A stretch of DNA of 35,225 bases from Lachnospiraceae bacterium (GTDB lineage: Bacteria; Bacillota; Clostridia; Lachnospirales; Lachnospiraceae), in contig JAFSIA010000060.1 of the NCBI GenBank assembly GCA_017440045.1, positions 1-35,225 of the forward strand, read 5' to 3'. The notes beneath the pieces were generated by a model. The model made no database searches. It was given only the letters and a program-made list of their open reading frames with translations, and was not told where the DNA came from. Positions 22,666-31,060 of the stretch are shown in pieces. Position 1 is the stretch's first letter; every line of letters starts with the position of its first letter. The position numbers were made by a program, and so were the translations under genes.

Positions 22666-24912
22666 TTACTTCTGTGCACGGAGTGCATTAAGAATTGCAA
22701 TGACACATACTCCAACATCTGCAAATACTGCGTACCACATTGATGCAATGCCTACAGCAGCCAGTGCCAATACAATAAGCTTTACACCTATGGCAAAGAC
22801 AATATTTTGCTTTACGATACCCATTGTTCTTCTAGCTATCTTTATTGCCTTGGCAATATTCGATGGCTTATCATCCATAATAACAACATCTGCTGCCTCA
22901 ATGGCTGCGTCCTGTCCTAAACCGCCCATTGCTATGCCTATATCAGCTCTTGCAAGAACTGGTGCGTCATTTATACCATCTCCAACGAATGCAATTCTTT
23001 CCATATCACTTTTTTTATCCAGTAGCTCCTCAACTTTTTCTACCTTATCTCCCGGAAGCAATTCACTGCATATTTTCTCTATACCAAGGATTTTTCCTAC
23101 GTGCTCTGCAATATTTTTTCTATCGCCTGTAAGCATTACTGTCTTCTTTACACCTAACGCCTTTAATGCTTCTATAGCCTCCTTGGCATCCTCTTTTATC
23201 TCATCAGCTATAACAATATATCCCACATATTTAAACTTTTCATCACTCTTTTTCGATGCCACATAAACCACAGTTCCAAGCTCTTCTACCGGCTTATATT
23301 CTACTTCAAACTTATCCATGAGCTTAGCATTTCCTGCATATATGATTTCATTACCCACATCTGCCTTTATGCCATAGCCTGATATCTCCTCATAGCCGTC
23401 AGAATCAGCATTTTTCACAAGACTATCATAGATTTCTCTGTCATCACTCATAAGCTGATTTCTAAGAGATAATGCTATAGGATGATTAGAAAACAATTCT
23501 GCCTTTGTAGCCTTTATTAATAACTCCCTGCCATCAGACTCTTCACCTGATGCTGCCTGTATTTTTGACACCTTAAAATTACCTTTTGTAAGTGTACCTG
23601 TCTTGTCAAAAACTACAGCTGAACATTCTGCAAGCGCCTCTAAATAGCTGCTTCCCTTTACCAAAATACCCTTCGAAGACGCTCCACCTATTCCTGCGAA
23701 GAATGTAAGCGGAACCGATATTACAAGGGCACATGGACATGATATAACAAGGAAGCTTAATGCTCTATATATCCACTCTGACCATACATCAGCACCGGTA
23801 ATACCTCTAAAGGCCTGTATAACAGGTGGCAAAATAGCAAGTGCCAATGCAAAATACACAACTGCCGGTGTGTAATATCTGGCAAATTTTGTAATAAACT
23901 TTTCTGTCTTAGCCTTCTTCTGATTGGCTTTTTCTGCCAGTTCAAGAATCTTAGCCACTGTAGATTGACCAAATTCCTTCTCTACCTCTATCTCAAGTAC
24001 TCCACTGACACTTATTGAGCCACTTATGATATTATCCCCTTCAAATACTTCTCTCGGAAGACTCTCACCTGTAAGTGCCATTGTGTCTATTGTTCCCTCA
24101 CCTTTTGCAAGTTTTCCGTCTAACGCCACCTTTTCTCCCGGTTTTACGACAATAATCTCCCCTATTCTAACATCCTTAGGATCTCTCTTAACTACAGAAC
24201 CGTCATCAAGCTTCACATAAGCAACATCAGGTCTTATATCCATAAGTGCCGTAATAGACCTTCTGGACTTACCAACAGCATATGACTGGAACATCTCACC
24301 TACCTGATAGAACATCATAACAGCTACAGCCTCCGGATATTCACCTATAAAAAACGCTCCAACAGTAGCTATGCCCATAAGGAAATTTTCATCAAAAACT
24401 TTACCTTTTCTTATGTTCTTAACCGCTGTCATAACCACTTCACCGCCCACTGTAAAGTAAGACACTAAATATAGCACTAAGCTTATAGTTTCCACTGTCC
24501 CAAGGCTTATGCCTGTCATATCCGAAAGGTTAACTGCAAAATTTTCCGTAAGTACCGCTGCTATAAATATGACAGCACCTATTATCAATTTTAATATTTC
24601 TTTTTTCTCTACTGTCCCACCGTGCTCGTGGTCATGACCACAGCCGCAACCACAGCCACACTCCTCCTCATGTTCATGCTCCTCATGAGTATGGTGATGA
24701 TGACATCCACAGCTCTCTTTTTCTTCTTTATCTTCTTTATGCTCATGGTTGTGATGGCATCCGCAACTCTCTTTTTCTTCTTTATGCTTATGGTTGTGAT
24801 GGCATCCGCAACTCTCTTTTTCTTCTTTATACTCATGGTCGTGATGATGTTCCACATGATGTGCTTTGTGGCAGCCACAACCGCATTCTTTTTCTTCATT
24901 TTCATTACTCAT
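22666..24912 (-). CDS. Zinc/cadmium-type P-type ATPase with His/Cys-rich N-terminal repeats
   Basis: This is a 748-residue P1B ATPase. The first about 100 residues replace an HMA domain with metal-ligand repeats: CGCGCHKAHH, then three copies of a unit around KEEKESCGCHHNHEH, then ECGCGCGCGHDHEH. The ion pathway motif is SCPCALVISVP, the actuator is TMALTGESLPRE, the phosphorylation site is DKTGTLTKG, HP is in SNHPIALSL, and the hinge is GDGINDAPVLA. CPC with SxPL-like neighbours and the ArsR-type regulator upstream point to Zn(II)/Cd(II)/Pb(II) efflux (ZntA/CadA class). AGGAGG precedes the ATG. It shares an operon with the arsR-type gene 72 bases upstream. Confidence 0.92.
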   Translation of the reverse strand: MSNENEEKECGCGCHKAHHVEHHHDHEYKEEKESCGCHHNHKHKEEKESCGCHHNHEHKEDKEEKESCGCHHHHTHEEHEHEEECGCGCGCGHDHEHGGTVEKKEILKLIIGAVIFIAAVLTENFAVNLSDMTGISLGTVETISLVLYLVSYFTVGGEVVMTAVKNIRKGKVFDENFLMGIATVGAFFIGEYPEAVAVMMFYQVGEMFQSYAVGKSRRSITALMDIRPDVAYVKLDDGSVVKRDPKDVRIGEIIVVKPGEKVALDGKLAKGEGTIDTMALTGESLPREVFEGDNIISGSISVSGVLEIEVEKEFGQSTVAKILELAEKANQKKAKTEKFITKFARYYTPAVVYFALALAILPPVIQAFRGITGADVWSEWIYRALSFLVISCPCALVISVPLTFFAGIGGASSKGILVKGSSYLEALAECSAVVFDKTGTLTKGNFKVSKIQAASGEESDGRELLIKATKAELFSNHPIALSLRNQLMSDDREIYDSLVKNADSDGYEEISGYGIKADVGNEIIYAGNAKLMDKFEVEYKPVEELGTVVYVASKKSDEKFKYVGYIVIADEIKEDAKEAIEALKALGVKKTVMLTGDRKNIAEHVGKILGIEKICSELLPGDKVEKVEELLDKKSDMERIAFVGDGINDAPVLARADIGIAMGGLGQDAAIEAADVVIMDDKPSNIAKAIKIARRTMGIVKQNIVFAIGVKLIVLALAAVGIASMWYAVFADVGVCVIAILNALRAQK

Positions 24913-24984
24913 ATTTATGTACCTCCTACTACCCTATTAAGTTTTATATTGACTTCCTCAAAGTAGATTTATCTTAAATATCAC

Positions 24985-25347
24985 TTATTCATATATATGC
25001 TCTATACCCTGGCTGAGTATCTGCTCTATATGATTATCAGAAAGAGAATAAAATATTGATTTACCTTCTTTTCTATACTTAACAAGTCTCATCTGCTTTA
25101 ATACTCTGAGCTGATGTGATACCGCTGACTGGCTTATATTCAAAATCTGTCCTATATCGCACACACACATTTCTGATTGAAGTAAAACATACAAAATCTT
25201 TATACGTGTGGAATCTGCGAACACTTTAAAGAATTCAGCCAAATCAAAGAGAATTTCCTCCTCCGGCATATTGGAATTGACCTTATCTACAATATCCTGA
25301 TGAATATGGATATAATCACACATTTCTTCATTTCTTTTATTTTCCAT
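24985..25347 (-). CDS. ArsR/SmtB-family metal-sensing repressor
   Basis: The 120-residue winged-helix repressor has the core ILFDLAEFFKVFADSTRIKILYVLL and the HTH helix ISQSAVSHQLRVLKQM. Two metal sites can be seen. SEMCVCDIG matches the alpha-3 CxCD site of CadC/ArsR types. DNHIEQILSQGIEHIYE matches the alpha-5 zinc site (D-x-H-x10-H-x2-E) of SmtB/CzrA types. It should leave its operator when metal binds and so derepress the ATPase gene downstream. ATG 25347 is chosen because GGAGG lies five bases upstream; the ATG four codons earlier contains that ribosome site within its codons. Confidence 0.93.
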   Translation of the reverse strand: MENKRNEEMCDYIHIHQDIVDKVNSNMPEEEILFDLAEFFKVFADSTRIKILYVLLQSEMCVCDIGQILNISQSAVSHQLRVLKQMRLVKYRKEGKSIFYSLSDNHIEQILSQGIEHIYE

Positions 25348-25375
25348 AGCTACCTCCATTTGTCATCTTGCGCAT

Positions 25376-25428
25376 ATATGAATAGTTGTTCATATGTTCA
25401 ATATATATTATGTTATATAAACTGTCAA
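25376..25428 (-). promoter_or_regulatory. Promoter and ArsR-type operator of the metal-efflux operon
   Basis: On the minus strand TTGACA (25428-25423) and TATATT (25405-25400) are spaced by 17 bp, a near-consensus vegetative promoter. The palindrome ATATGAA-N6-TTCATAT (25395-25376) lies just downstream over the expected transcription start, the usual place and shape for SmtB/CadC-type operators. Confidence 0.85.
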
Positions 25429-25582
25429 GCACTAATTTAAAAGAATATTTCTTACTTATAAAAATGTTATTACTATTATAAGTATAAGTGGGTCTATACA
25501 ATGATTATTTGACGCTTCTACAAACAATCCCCAAACTTGACCGCTAGTTTTCCCTTCTTTTCATTCATTTCTTCCATTTTAT

Positions 25583-25880
25583 CTACCTAATCAGCATTTT
25601 TCTTGCTCTTTAGGTAGAGTTTTTCTTCTCTTTCCGCCCGTTTCCTTCCTTTTTCTCTACCTAATCAGCATTTTTCTTGCTCTTTAGGTAGAGTTTTTCT
25701 TCTCTTTCTGTCCATTTTCTTCCTTTTTCTCTACCTAATCAGCATTTTTCTTGCTCTTTAGGTAGAGTTTTTCTTCTCTTTCTGCCCGTTTCCTTCCTTT
25801 TTCTCTACCTAATCAGCATTTTTTACAAACTTTAGCTAGATTTTTTCCCTTTCTTGCCTCTGTTTTTCCTCTTAACACTT
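25583..25880 (+). repeat. 74-bp tandem repeat, four copies, each with a terminator-like hairpin
   Basis: Units start at 25583, 25657, 25731 and 25805, a period of exactly 74 bp. The first three are nearly identical and the fourth is degenerate in its second half. In each good copy CTACCTAA pairs with TTAGGTAG (10 bp when the flanking CT/AG are counted in copies two and three), followed by TTTTTCTTCTC. The plus strand is strongly pyrimidine-rich. No ORF runs through it. It could be a terminator array, tandem small RNAs or a slippage-expanded terminator. The stretch 25440-25582 before it has no clear feature. Confidence 0.75.
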
Positions 25881-25943
25881 TTTCCAACCCAGGCATTATA
25901 AATCTCATTAGTCTTAAAGAGCATATCTTTCATATACAACGAA

Positions 25944-25970
25944 AAAGGCCACTAAAATATAGTGACCTTT
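25944..25970 (-). terminator. Intrinsic terminator after the coat gene pair
   Basis: On the minus strand AAAGGTCACTA pairs with TAGTGGCCTTT (11 bp with one G-U), followed by TTCGTTG. It lies 20 bases after the coat gene stop. The G-U pair forms only on the minus strand, which fixes the orientation. Confidence 0.75.
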
Positions 25971-25990
25971 ACATACAAAGCTTAGCTATA

Positions 25991-26254
25991 TTACATCATG
26001 CTGCTCTGAGAAAAGAGTGACTTTACATGCTGAATATCTTCCTGACCTGCCTTGTCAGCTGGTACATAGTAAGCCTTCTCTCTAGCCATCTGGTAAAGCT
26101 CTTCCTGTGACATTTCACATGCATTACGAAGCTGCTTTAATGTTGCCTTCAATTCCTTGTTTTCTGTCTGAGGAATCATCTCGCTATATCTAACAAGCTC
26201 ACCATTCATACCTGCTAAAATATCATTTACCATTGTCTTTTCCTGCATCTGCAT
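25991..26254 (-). CDS. Small CotF-family spore coat protein
   Basis: This 87-residue all-helical protein starts MQMQEKTMVNDILAGMNGELVRYSEM and contains the Coat F-like segment NACEMSQEELYQMAREKAYYVPADKA. Small proteins of this kind are encoded in pairs in Clostridia and are coat or coat-associated proteins of the mature spore. ATG 26254 has GGGGGTG seven bases upstream; an in-frame GTG three codons earlier overlaps that ribosome site. It follows the other coat gene by 16 bases and ends at a terminator, so the two form a small operon. Confidence 0.85.
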   Translation of the reverse strand: MQMQEKTMVNDILAGMNGELVRYSEMIPQTENKELKATLKQLRNACEMSQEELYQMAREKAYYVPADKAGQEDIQHVKSLFSQSSMM

Positions 26255-26270
26255 TATATTCACCCCCGTT

Positions 26271-26453
26271 TTATAAGAACTTCATTAACTGCTCTTTGTT
26301 CTGCATTGCTGTCTGTGCACCCTTCTGGAAGAAGTTCTTAATCTTTGTGTCAGTTGCACAGTTAGCATATTCCTGTAGCTTACAATGGCTTGTGTCAAAG
26401 CCTGCAATAAGGTGGCGAAGGTTCTGTAATTCTAATTCTGAGATTTCTGTCAT
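26271..26453 (-). CDS. Small CotF-like spore coat-associated protein
   Basis: The 60-residue helical protein reads MTEISELELQNLRHLIAGFDTSHCKLQEYAN and ends KEQLMKFL. The start LELQNLRHLI is typical of the short partner in clostridial coat protein pairs, which resembles the N-terminal half of a ferritin-like CotF domain. It lies 16 bases upstream of the CotF-like gene, and the two probably interact or act together. The ribosome site is AAAGGTAG. No sporulation sigma promoter was identified with confidence upstream. Confidence 0.8.
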   Translation of the reverse strand: MTEISELELQNLRHLIAGFDTSHCKLQEYANCATDTKIKNFFQKGAQTAMQNKEQLMKFL

Positions 26454-26485
26454 GTGTGATACCTACCTTTCTATAACAAATATAT

Positions 26486-26515
26486 AAGACTGTCTAAATC
26501 ACATTAGACAGTCTT
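26486..26515. terminator. Hairpin between the polyamine operon and the coat genes
   Basis: AAGACTGTCTAA and TTAGACAGTCTT form a perfect 12-bp stem with a 6-nt loop, about 100 bases after the last polyamine gene. On the minus strand it is followed by ATATATTTG, not a good T-run, so termination is likely but not certain. Confidence 0.55.
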
Positions 26516-26612
26516 ACAAATTCAGTATTAGCAATTACGTTCTTTTTATTCGCTATAAAATACTTTTTTATATATAATTTTAATTCATATTTTTTAATGG
26601 ATATTTTTAAGG

Positions 26613-27896
26613 CTATTTTCCAAGTCTTCCCTTAAAATCTTCATATCCAAAGGTTACTATTTCCTGCAATGTTCCATCATTTTTTAATGAATAAATGGAC
26701 GGAAGCGGCATTCCGTTAAATGTATTATTTTTACATGTGGTATAGATGGCCATATCTCCAAATATAAGCTTATCTCCCACATTAATTGGATTTTTAAATG
26801 TATATGAACCTATCACATCCCCGGAAAGGCATGTAGGACCTCCAAGTCTGTATGTATACCCTTTTTCTGATACTGCAGTTTTCTCTTTTTCATCTGCTTT
26901 ATTGATAGATTCTTCATTATCTACAGCCGTTCCTCCATATAATGGTGGCATATATGGCATCTCAATTACATCAGGCATATGACAAGCAGCCGATGCATCT
27001 ATAATCAAGTTTGTCACATTACCATTTTCTATAATATCCAACACTTCTGTAATCATATATCCGGCATTTAATGCGCATGCTTCACCCGGCTCCAAATACA
27101 CCTGAACTTGATATTTTTCCTTAAAATTCATAATGCATTTCCCAAGAAGAGCGATATCATATCCATCCCTTGTAATATGGTGACCACCGCCAAAATTAAC
27201 CCACTTCATTTTATGCAAATACTGACCAAACTTGTCCTCTACTGCGTTCAAGGTCACTTCCAGGGCATCTGCATCCTGCTCACACAATGTGTGAAAATGT
27301 ATACCGTCAAGGATTTCTATGAGGTCGTCTGTCATATTTTTATTCCAGTTATCCAATGTGACGCCAAGTCGACTGCCTGGTGCACATGGATCATAGATGT
27401 CATGACCTTCCTGTGTGGAACACTCCGGGTTAATCCTTATACCTACACTGCGGCCTGCTGCCTTAGCCTGCTTTCCAAATTTAGCAAGCTGCGACACAGA
27501 ATTAAACACAATATGGTCCGCATATTTTAACACTTCTAAAAAGTCCTGCTCCTTATATGCGCCACAAAACACATGAACCTCACCTTCAGGCATCTCCTCT
27601 GCCCCGAGCCTTGCCTCATATAGACCACTAGCCTCTGTTCCTGCCAGATACTGGGACAGAATTTCATATGTATTAAAATTTGAGAAGGCCTTTTGCGCCA
27701 ATAAGATTTTACAGCCTGTTTTCTCCTGCAAATCTTTTAATATACTGCCATTTTTATGAAGCATTGCCTCGTCAATAACATATGCAGGAGTCTGTATATC
27801 CTTAAATAACTTTTCTATATGATATTTTTTAAGCCCCCAAAATGGCTGTCTATCTTCATTAACTACTGCAAATATAGTTTTATTATTACTTTCCAT
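26613..27896 (-). CDS. nspC: Carboxynorspermidine/carboxyspermidine decarboxylase
   Basis: The 427-residue PLP enzyme is of the alanine racemase/ornithine decarboxylase fold III. It starts in the barrel with TPAYVIDEAMLHKN and ILLAQKAFSNF (PLP lysine), then GIRINPE, the HFHTLCEQ active-site segment, VNFGGGHHI, LEPGEAC and the C-terminal GPTCLSGDVIGSY with the catalytic Cys-x-Gly/Ser-x-D motif. It decarboxylates carboxyspermidine (or carboxynorspermidine) to spermidine (norspermidine). ATG 27896 is chosen since AAAGGTAG lies nine bases upstream; an ATG two codons earlier is too close to it. It follows the partner dehydrogenase by 12 bases and is the last gene of the polyamine operon. Confidence 0.93.
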   Translation of the reverse strand: MESNNKTIFAVVNEDRQPFWGLKKYHIEKLFKDIQTPAYVIDEAMLHKNGSILKDLQEKTGCKILLAQKAFSNFNTYEILSQYLAGTEASGLYEARLGAEEMPEGEVHVFCGAYKEQDFLEVLKYADHIVFNSVSQLAKFGKQAKAAGRSVGIRINPECSTQEGHDIYDPCAPGSRLGVTLDNWNKNMTDDLIEILDGIHFHTLCEQDADALEVTLNAVEDKFGQYLHKMKWVNFGGGHHITRDGYDIALLGKCIMNFKEKYQVQVYLEPGEACALNAGYMITEVLDIIENGNVTNLIIDASAACHMPDVIEMPYMPPLYGGTAVDNEESINKADEKEKTAVSEKGYTYRLGGPTCLSGDVIGSYTFKNPINVGDKLIFGDMAIYTTCKNNTFNGMPLPSIYSLKNDGTLQEIVTFGYEDFKGRLGK

Positions 27897-27908
27897 AGTC
27901 ATCTACCT

Positions 27909-29168
27909 TTAGTCAACAAGTACAGGCTCAAAGCTCTCCTCATATGGAAGACCATACTTTGAAAGTGCCTCCAAATATGGGTCCGGGTCAAACTCTTCAA
28001 CAGTATATACACCCTTTTTGTCCCACTTATTTGTAAGCAGCATAAGAGCGCCACACATAGCCGGTACACCAGTTGTATATGAAATCGCCTGAGAACCTAC
28101 TTCTTTATAGCATTCCTCGTGGTCGCATACATTGTAAATGTAATATGTCTTTTCCTTGCCATCCTTCTTGCCTGTGAAAATACATCCAATATTTGTCTTT
28201 CCCTTTGTTCTAGGACCAAGTGTGGCAGGGTCTGGCAACAATGCCTTTAAGAACTGGATAGGAACGATTTCCTTGCCCTCATACATAATCGGAGTAGTCG
28301 ATAACATTCCTACATTTTCAAGACATTTCATATGTGTAAGGTAGCTTTGACCAAATGTCATAAAGAAACGAATTCTCTTAACATTAGGAATATTCTTTGC
28401 CAATGACTCGATTTCTTCATGATGAAGAAGATACATATCCTTCATACCGACTTTATCAAAATCATACTCTCTCTTGATGCTCATTGCCGGTATTTCTACC
28501 CAATGTCCATCCTCCCAGTAGCTTCCCGGTGCAGAAACCTCACGAAGATTTATTTCAGGATTAAAGTTAGTAGCAAACGGATATCCATGATCACCACCAT
28601 TGCAATCCAAGATATCGATTGTATCAATAGTATCAAAATGATGCTTTAACGCATACGCACAGTAGCTCTGTGTAACACCCGGGTCAAAGCCTGAGCCTAA
28701 AAGTGCAGTAAGCCCTGCTTTCTCAAACTTTTCCTTATATGCCCACTGCCAGCTATAGTCAAAATACGCTGAAAATCCCTCTTCTTTGCAACGCTTCTCA
28801 TATATTTCACGCCACTGTGGTTCCTCTATATCCTCAGGCTCATAATTAGCTGTATCCATATAATTTACTCCACAGATAAGACATGCATCCATAATTGTCA
28901 AATCCTGATATGGAAGAGCAATATTCATAACAAGCTCCGGCTTGTAGTCATTAATAAGCTCTACGAGCTGGTTGACATCATCCGCATCAACCTGAGCTGT
29001 AGTTATGTTTGTTTTAGTCTTCCCTCTAAGCTTACCAGCCAAATCATCACACTTTGATTTCGTTCTGCTGGCTATACATATATCTGTAAATACCTCACTT
29101 ACCTGACAACACTTCTGAATGGCAACTGATGCAACGCCACCACATCCTATAATTAAAACTCTACTCAT
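27909..29168 (-). CDS. Carboxynorspermidine/carboxyspermidine dehydrogenase (saccharopine dehydrogenase family)
   Basis: This 419-residue NAD(P)H-dependent enzyme has the N-terminal Rossmann signature MSRVLIIGCGGVASVAIQKC and the family segments CGVNYMDTANYE, LLGSGFDPGVTQSYCAY and CNGGDHGYPFATNFNPEINLREVS. It condenses putrescine with aspartate semialdehyde and reduces the product to carboxyspermidine; with diaminopropane it would give carboxynorspermidine. Putrescine is the likelier substrate because the operon makes it from arginine. The stop overlaps the nspC ribosome site. It is separated from speB by 112 AT-rich bases, the widest gap in the operon, where a second promoter could sit. Confidence 0.93.
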   Translation of the reverse strand: MSRVLIIGCGGVASVAIQKCCQVSEVFTDICIASRTKSKCDDLAGKLRGKTKTNITTAQVDADDVNQLVELINDYKPELVMNIALPYQDLTIMDACLICGVNYMDTANYEPEDIEEPQWREIYEKRCKEEGFSAYFDYSWQWAYKEKFEKAGLTALLGSGFDPGVTQSYCAYALKHHFDTIDTIDILDCNGGDHGYPFATNFNPEINLREVSAPGSYWEDGHWVEIPAMSIKREYDFDKVGMKDMYLLHHEEIESLAKNIPNVKRIRFFMTFGQSYLTHMKCLENVGMLSTTPIMYEGKEIVPIQFLKALLPDPATLGPRTKGKTNIGCIFTGKKDGKEKTYYIYNVCDHEECYKEVGSQAISYTTGVPAMCGALMLLTNKWDKKGVYTVEEFDPDPYLEALSKYGLPYEESFEPVLVD

Positions 29169-29280
29169 CTTTATCCTTTCCGAAAAATCAAATATTTTTA
29201 CATTATACTTTATTTATATTTTATCTGTTTTTTTATTTAACTTGACACTAATCACTATTGCATATCCATATTATGCTTTG

Positions 29281-30165
29281 TTAGTCAGATAATGCCAATA
29301 AAAGCTCTCTTAAAACCTTACATGCAACTGCTGTAGATGCACCTGACGCATCCAACATTGGTGCCAGCTCATTTATATCTGCTGCAACTACATCTGCCTC
29401 ACAAACAGTGAGTATAGCCTTTAGCAATTCACTAAAGCTTACACCACCAGCTTCCGGTGTGCCTGTCCCCGGGAAAATCGAAGGGTCAAGACAGTCCAAG
29501 TCAATAGTAAAATATATTGGCACATTCTTTTCCTTTAAATCTCTTATAAGCTCAGACAAGCCTTCGAAGTCAAACTTATGCATATCTGTGTGCTCTTTGG
29601 CAAATTCAAATTCTGTTTTTTCACCACTTCTTATGCAAAACTGATGAATACGCCCGTCTCCCAAAAGCTCGTAGCATCTTCTTATAACACAGGCATGGCT
29701 TAATTTAGCACCCAGATAATCATCTCTTAAATCTGCATGAGCATCAAAATGTATAATGTGCAAATTATCATATTTTTTTGCCACAGCTCTCACCGAACCA
29801 AGCGTAACTAAATGCTCACCGCCGATTAAAACAGGTAGCTTCCCATCCTCTAGAATCTGCTCTGCTCTCTCCTCTATGTCAAAAAGGGCACTCTCCTGAC
29901 TTCCAAAGCAAAGCTCCAAATCTCCACTATCAAAAATATTATAATCAATCAAATCTTTATCCTGATAAGGACTATATGTCTCCAAACCAAAACTTTCGTG
30001 ACGGATGGCGGAAGAACCGAATCTAGCGCCCGGTCTAAAGCTGGTTGTAGAGTCAAATGGTGCACCAAAAAGTACTATATTCGCCTCATTATAGTTCCTT
30101 TCACATCCAATAAAGTTTTCTACATTATTTTTAAGTTTACTTTTCTTTTCATTAAAGTCACTCAT
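29281..30165 (-). CDS. speB: Agmatinase (ureohydrolase family)
   Basis: The 294-residue manganese ureohydrolase has the metal ligands in GGEHLVTLG, HFDAHADLRDDY and FTIDLDCLDPSIFPGTGTPEAGG. It hydrolyses agmatine to putrescine and urea, or aminopropylagmatine to spermidine if such a substrate is made by SpeE. Its ATG overlaps the speE stop (TAATG), so the two are translationally coupled. The length is normal. The GTGTPEAGG signature and operon context favour agmatinase over arginase. Confidence 0.93.
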   Translation of the reverse strand: MSDFNEKKSKLKNNVENFIGCERNYNEANIVLFGAPFDSTTSFRPGARFGSSAIRHESFGLETYSPYQDKDLIDYNIFDSGDLELCFGSQESALFDIEERAEQILEDGKLPVLIGGEHLVTLGSVRAVAKKYDNLHIIHFDAHADLRDDYLGAKLSHACVIRRCYELLGDGRIHQFCIRSGEKTEFEFAKEHTDMHKFDFEGLSELIRDLKEKNVPIYFTIDLDCLDPSIFPGTGTPEAGGVSFSELLKAILTVCEADVVAADINELAPMLDASGASTAVACKVLRELLLALSD

Positions 30166-31016
30166 TATTCTACCTCCTGTAACATTTCTTCAAGGAATGC
30201 AGGAAGGTAAAAAGCACCCTTATGCAATCTTGTTGTATAATATTTTGTTCTAAGGTTTAACTTTTGCCATTTTTCTGCGTCCAAATCATCAACTGGGTGA
30301 TATTTTTTGCTGGCAAATCCAAAAAGCCAATATCCGGCTGCATATGTAGGTATATGGGCCTGATACACGCGACTTATAGGAAATGTGCTGGCTATACGTC
30401 CATGGCTTCTCTTCATAGCAGTAGCGTCTTCCTTATAGAATGGACTACCCTGCTGATTAACCATTATGCCATCTTCCTTAAGTGCCTTGTAGCAGTTTCC
30501 ATAAAACTCCTTTGTGAAAAGTCCTTCTGCTGGACCGAATGGGTCATTGGAATCTACAATTATCAAATCATATTCACTTTCACATTTTCTGATAAACTTA
30601 AGTCCATTTTCAAAATATATATGTACTCGTCTATCATCGAGACGGCTGGCATTCTCCGGCAGGTACTGACGACAGGCTTTTATAACCTCCTCGTCCATCT
30701 CTACTAAATCAATTCTCTTTATGGACTCGTACCTTGTCAGCTCATGTACGACACCACCATCACCTGCCCCTATAACAAGAACCTTCTTTACATTTGGATG
30801 AACTGCCATAGGCACATGTACTATCATTTCATCATATATAAACTCGTCTCGCTCGGTTAACATAATATTGCCATCTAGCGATAAAACTCTACCAAATTCA
30901 ACTGTATCAAAGACATCAATACGCTGATAATCACTCTGAAATGAGTAAAGCTGTTTATTAACACGCAAACTAAGCTTAACATCTGCTGTGTGATGCTCAC
31001 TAAACCAAAGTTCCAT
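30165..31016 (-). CDS. speE: Spermidine synthase-type aminopropyltransferase
   Basis: The 283-residue protein has an N-terminal beta domain (MELWFSEHHTADVKLSLRV) and a Rossmann methyltransferase-like domain with VLVIGAGDGGVVHELTRY. The aminopropyl-binding acidic segment is IIVDSNDPFGPAEGLFTKEFY, and IPTYAAGYWLFGFASKKYHP is the family C-terminal signature. It transfers aminopropyl from decarboxylated S-adenosylmethionine to putrescine or, in some bacteria, agmatine. No speD (S-adenosylmethionine decarboxylase) lies in the window. It is coupled to speB and lies 44 bases after speA. Confidence 0.92.
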   Translation of the reverse strand: MELWFSEHHTADVKLSLRVNKQLYSFQSDYQRIDVFDTVEFGRVLSLDGNIMLTERDEFIYDEMIVHVPMAVHPNVKKVLVIGAGDGGVVHELTRYESIKRIDLVEMDEEVIKACRQYLPENASRLDDRRVHIYFENGLKFIRKCESEYDLIIVDSNDPFGPAEGLFTKEFYGNCYKALKEDGIMVNQQGSPFYKEDATAMKRSHGRIASTFPISRVYQAHIPTYAAGYWLFGFASKKYHPVDDLDAEKWQKLNLRTKYYTTRLHKGAFYLPAFLEEMLQEVE

Positions 31017-31060
31017 CTTTATCCTCCTTTGTTTTTCAAGGTTTTTTCATATTATGTAAA

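Noticed and set aside
24600-24912. Regular repeats resembling a CRISPR array
   Set aside because: The repeats are in frame, encode Cys/His-rich 15-residue units of the ATPase, and have no unique spacers.
25583-25880. 74-bp repeats as a CRISPR array
   Set aside because: The copies are contiguous and identical along the whole period, so there are no variable spacers, and no cas genes are nearby.
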